From Pseudomonadota bacterium (GTDB lineage: Bacteria > Pseudomonadota > Alphaproteobacteria > Rhizobiales > Phreatobacteraceae): a stretch of DNA of 64,000 nucleotides. The notes under the pieces were generated by a model that saw nothing but the letters and a program-made list of their open reading frames with translations, had not been told where the DNA came from and ran no database searches. Numbering within the stretch: position 1 is the first letter of the stretch; every line of letters begins with the position of its first letter. The DNA lies in the NCBI GenBank assembly GCA_023416965.1, contig JAEZGJ010000080.1, positions 19,871 to 83,870 on the forward strand, read 5' to 3'. Shown here one piece after another: positions 61,662 to 64,000 of this stretch. Made by a program: the position numbers and the translations under genes.

Positions 61662-64000
61662 ATGAACGACATGAGCAACACGCCCGACACGCCGCTGCAG
61701 CGTCGCCTCGCCTCCGAGGTGAGGGGCGATGTGCTCTTCGACGCCTTCTCGCGCGGGCGCTACGCCACCGACGCCTCGATCTACCAGATCATGCCGGTGG
61801 GCGCGGTGGTCCCCGAGACCATGGACGATGCCATCCGCGCCGTGGCGCTCGCCCGCGAGGAGCGCGTCACCGTCCTGCCGCGCGGCGGCGGCACCTCCCA
61901 GTGCGGCCAGACGGTGAATTCATCCCTCGTCGTCGATTGCTCGAAGCGCCTCAACCGCATCCTCGAGCTGGACGTCGCCGGCCGCACAGTCCGCGTCGAA
62001 CCGGGCATCGTCCTCGACGACCTCAACCGCCAGCTGAAGAAACACGGCCTCTGGTATCCGGTCGACGTCTCCACCGCCTCGCGCGCCACGATCGGCGGCA
62101 TGACGGCCAACAATTCCTGCGGCGGCCGGTCGCTGCGCTACGGCACCATGCGCGACAACGTCATCCAGGTGGAGGCGGCGCTCGCCGACGGCACCCGCCG
62201 CTGGTTCGGCGAGGTGTCGCGCGAGGACGCCCTGCGCAACGACGCCGATCTCCTCACCCGCGACCTCCTCACCCTCGGCGAGCGCGAGGCGGCCGAGGTG
62301 GAGGCGCGCTTTCCGAAGGTCCAGCGCCGCGTCGGCGGCTACAATCTCGACGCCCTCGTGCCGAAGGGTGCCGCCAACAACATGGCCCATATCCTGGTGG
62401 GCTCGGAGGGCACTCTCGCCTTCACCACCGCAGTCGACCTCAAGCTCTGGCCGCTTCTCGGGCCGAAGGTCTTCGGCATCTGCCATTTCGGCTCGTTCCA
62501 CGAGGCGATGGACGCAGCCCAGCATCTCGTCACGCTGAAGCCCATCGCGGTGGAACTGGTCGATCGCACCATGATCGGCCTCGCCCGTGACATCGCCATG
62601 TTCCGCCCGACGGTGGAGCGCGTGGTGCGCGGCGATCCCGACGCGCTGCTGGTGGTGGAATTCGCCGAGGAGACCGAGGCGGAGAACCTGCGGAAGCTGA
62701 GGGATCTCGAGTCGCTGATGGGCGACCTCGGCTTCTCGTGGGCGGGCGAAGGCGCGCGCTTCGGCGGCGTGGTGCCGGTGGTCGAGCCGGCCTGGCAGGC
62801 GGCGGTGACCGAGATGCGCTCCTCGGGTCTCAACATCATGATGTCGATGAAGGAGGCGGGAAAGCCGGTCTCCTTCGTCGAGGATTGCGCCGTGCCGCTC
62901 CCCGATCTCGCGGCCTACACCGCCGGCCTCACGGAGATCTTCCGGGCCCATGGCACCGAGGGCACCTGGTACGCCCACGCCTCGGTCGGCTGCCTGCATG
63001 TGCGCCCCGTCCTCAACATGAAGCTGGACGTGGATGCCAAGCGCATGAGGTCCATGGCCGAGCAGGCCTTCGAGTTGGTCCGCAAATACAAGGGCTCGCA
63101 TTCCGGCGAGCACGGTGACGGCATCGTCCGCTCCGAATTCCACGAGCAGATGTTCGGCACCCGCCTCGTGCGCGCCTTCGAGGAGGTGAAGGACCGCTTC
63201 GATCCGGACGGCCTGTTCAATCCCGGCAAGATCACCCGCGCGCCGCGGATGGATGACCGGACCCTGTTCCGCTACCCGCCGGGCTATGAGGGCATCGAGA
63301 TCAATCCGGCCCTCGACTGGTCCGACTATCCTGGGGCCAGCCAGGGTTTCCTCGGCGCTATCGAGATGTGCAACAACAACGGGACCTGCCGGAAGCTCGA
63401 CGGCGGCGCCATGTGCCCGAGCTACCGCGTCACCCGCGACGAGCAGCATGTCACCCGCGGCCGTGCCAATACGCTGCGCCTTGCCATGACCGGCCAGCTC
63501 GGCCCGGACGCGCTGCTGGCACCCCAGATGGAGGAGACGCTGAAGCTCTGCGTCTCCTGCAAGGCCTGCAAGCGTGAATGCCCGACCGGCGTCGACATGG
63601 CGCGCATGAAGATCGAGGTGAAGGCCGCCCGCCATGCCGCCAAGGGCGCGAGCCTGCACGAGACCCTCGTGGCCCACCTGCCGCGCTTCGCCCCTTTCGC
63701 GGCCAGGGTCCCCTGGCTCTTCAACCTGCGCGACCGCCTGCCGGGCCTCGCGGCACTCTCGGAAAAGCTGGCGCAGTTCTCGGCCCGCCGTTCCCTGCCG
63801 CGCTGGCGCTCCGACGTCTTCGCGCCGAAGGCCGCAGCCGAGGGGCCGGAAGCCGGCCGCGAGGTCGTGCTCTTCGCCGACACGTTCAACCGCGCCTTCG
63901 AGCGCGAGAACCTCGACGCTGCCGTGGCGGTGCTCGTCGCCGCCGGCTACCGCGTCCATCACGCCCGGCCCGTCGGCGGCGGCCGCGCGCTGTGCTGCGG
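61662..64000 (+). CDS. FAD-binding dehydrogenase with Fe-S and CCG domains (YdiJ/D-2-hydroxyacid dehydrogenase type), cut by window end
   Basis: Open to the last base: 779 residues plus a partial codon. The FAD (PCMH) domain has VLPRGGGTSQCGQTV, IGGMTANNSCGGRSLRYGTM and a C-terminal HGDGIVR-type FAD-oxidase segment. Two iron-sulfur clusters follow: Cys570, Cys576 and Cys585 (MCNNNGTCRK..AMCPS) and CxxCxxCxxxCP at 630-640 (LCVSCKACKRECP). The sequence ends in LCCG, the first CCG cysteine-rich domain. This is the YdiJ/DLD-like architecture (about 970-1020 residues), oxidising a D-2-hydroxyacid such as lactate, 2-hydroxyglutarate or glycolate. It is divergent from the glyoxylate aminotransferase. 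Confidence 0.9.
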   Translation, partial: MNDMSNTPDTPLQRRLASEVRGDVLFDAFSRGRYATDASIYQIMPVGAVVPETMDDAIRAVALAREERVTVLPRGGGTSQCGQTVNSSLVVDCSKRLNRILELDVAGRTVRVEPGIVLDDLNRQLKKHGLWYPVDVSTASRATIGGMTANNSCGGRSLRYGTMRDNVIQVEAALADGTRRWFGEVSREDALRNDADLLTRDLLTLGEREAAEVEARFPKVQRRVGGYNLDALVPKGAANNMAHILVGSEGTLAFTTAVDLKLWPLLGPKVFGICHFGSFHEAMDAAQHLVTLKPIAVELVDRTMIGLARDIAMFRPTVERVVRGDPDALLVVEFAEETEAENLRKLRDLESLMGDLGFSWAGEGARFGGVVPVVEPAWQAAVTEMRSSGLNIMMSMKEAGKPVSFVEDCAVPLPDLAAYTAGLTEIFRAHGTEGTWYAHASVGCLHVRPVLNMKLDVDAKRMRSMAEQAFELVRKYKGSHSGEHGDGIVRSEFHEQMFGTRLVRAFEEVKDRFDPDGLFNPGKITRAPRMDDRTLFRYPPGYEGIEINPALDWSDYPGASQGFLGAIEMCNNNGTCRKLDGGAMCPSYRVTRDEQHVTRGRANTLRLAMTGQLGPDALLAPQMEETLKLCVSCKACKRECPTGVDMARMKIEVKAARHAAKGASLHETLVAHLPRFAPFAARVPWLFNLRDRLPGLAALSEKLAQFSARRSLPRWRSDVFAPKAAAEGPEAGREVVLFADTFNRAFERENLDAAVAVLVAAGYRVHHARPVGGGRALCC

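Overview
The window looks like chromosomal DNA of a GC-rich (roughly two-thirds G+C) alphaproteobacterium, most likely order Hyphomicrobiales (Rhizobiales; a Bosea, Phreatobacter or Bradyrhizobium-like relative is my guess). The reasons are the strong third-position GC bias, ATGA/TGATG-coupled operons, the number of ABC uptake systems and CoA-based catabolic genes, and dispersed intergenic palindromic repeats. I see no rRNA, tRNA, CRISPR array, prophage or transposase. No gap between genes exceeds 300 bases.

Layout. 1-219 is the tail of a small VOC-like protein. 314-5585 is a dipeptide-type ABC uptake operon (binding protein, two permeases, a double ATPase). 5704-7843 holds pncB and an SDR. 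7869-24984 is one large catabolic island. Its minus arm (24984 to 15808) encodes a Liv-type ABC importer, a MarR regulator, a D-threonine-aldolase-like enzyme, a RidA protein, tryptophan 2,3-dioxygenase and a kynureninase-like PLP enzyme. Its plus arm (10752-15744) encodes an SDR, an enoyl-CoA hydratase, an acyl-CoA dehydrogenase, a 2-aminobenzoate-type CoA ligase and a second RidA. Divergent from that arm is a fused flavin monooxygenase/old-yellow-enzyme protein that matches 2-aminobenzoyl-CoA monooxygenase/reductase. Together they read as tryptophan -> kynurenine -> anthranilate -> 2-aminobenzoyl-CoA -> ring hydroxylation/reduction -> beta-oxidation. Three copies of an AT-rich dyad mark the two divergent promoter regions.

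25144-35515 is mixed: tag glycosylase, an acyltransferase-like membrane protein with a Cys-rich tail, an HD hydrolase, a phosphatase, a large DUF2339 membrane protein, a WD40 protein, a histidine phosphatase, a VapBC-like pair, a CaiB CoA-transferase and a BrnT toxin with an unusual XRE partner.

51851 down to 35576 is a second long minus-strand catabolic island: Liv-type importer (with a fused LivHM permease), HyuA/HyuB (ATP-dependent hydantoinase/oxoprolinase), a molybdenum hydroxylase, an Fe-S protein resembling 6-hydroxynicotinate reductase, a MarR regulator, UPF0280 and DUF1185 proteins. I infer a reductive N-heterocycle pathway in which HyuAB opens a lactam.

52064-64000 holds an asparaginase, a DUF6356 protein, an Lrp regulator, a metallo-beta-lactamase-fold hydrolase, bioY, an FkbM methyltransferase, SelO, a luciferase-like oxidoreductase, and a GntR / serine-glyoxylate-type aminotransferase pair divergent from a large FAD/Fe-S dehydrogenase cut by the window end.

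A ~155-bp palindrome-ended repeat occurs six times at gene borders (20363, 39037, 44559, 47606, 54041, 58272) in both orientations. All three ABC operons carry a different inverted repeat between the binding-protein gene and the first permease gene.
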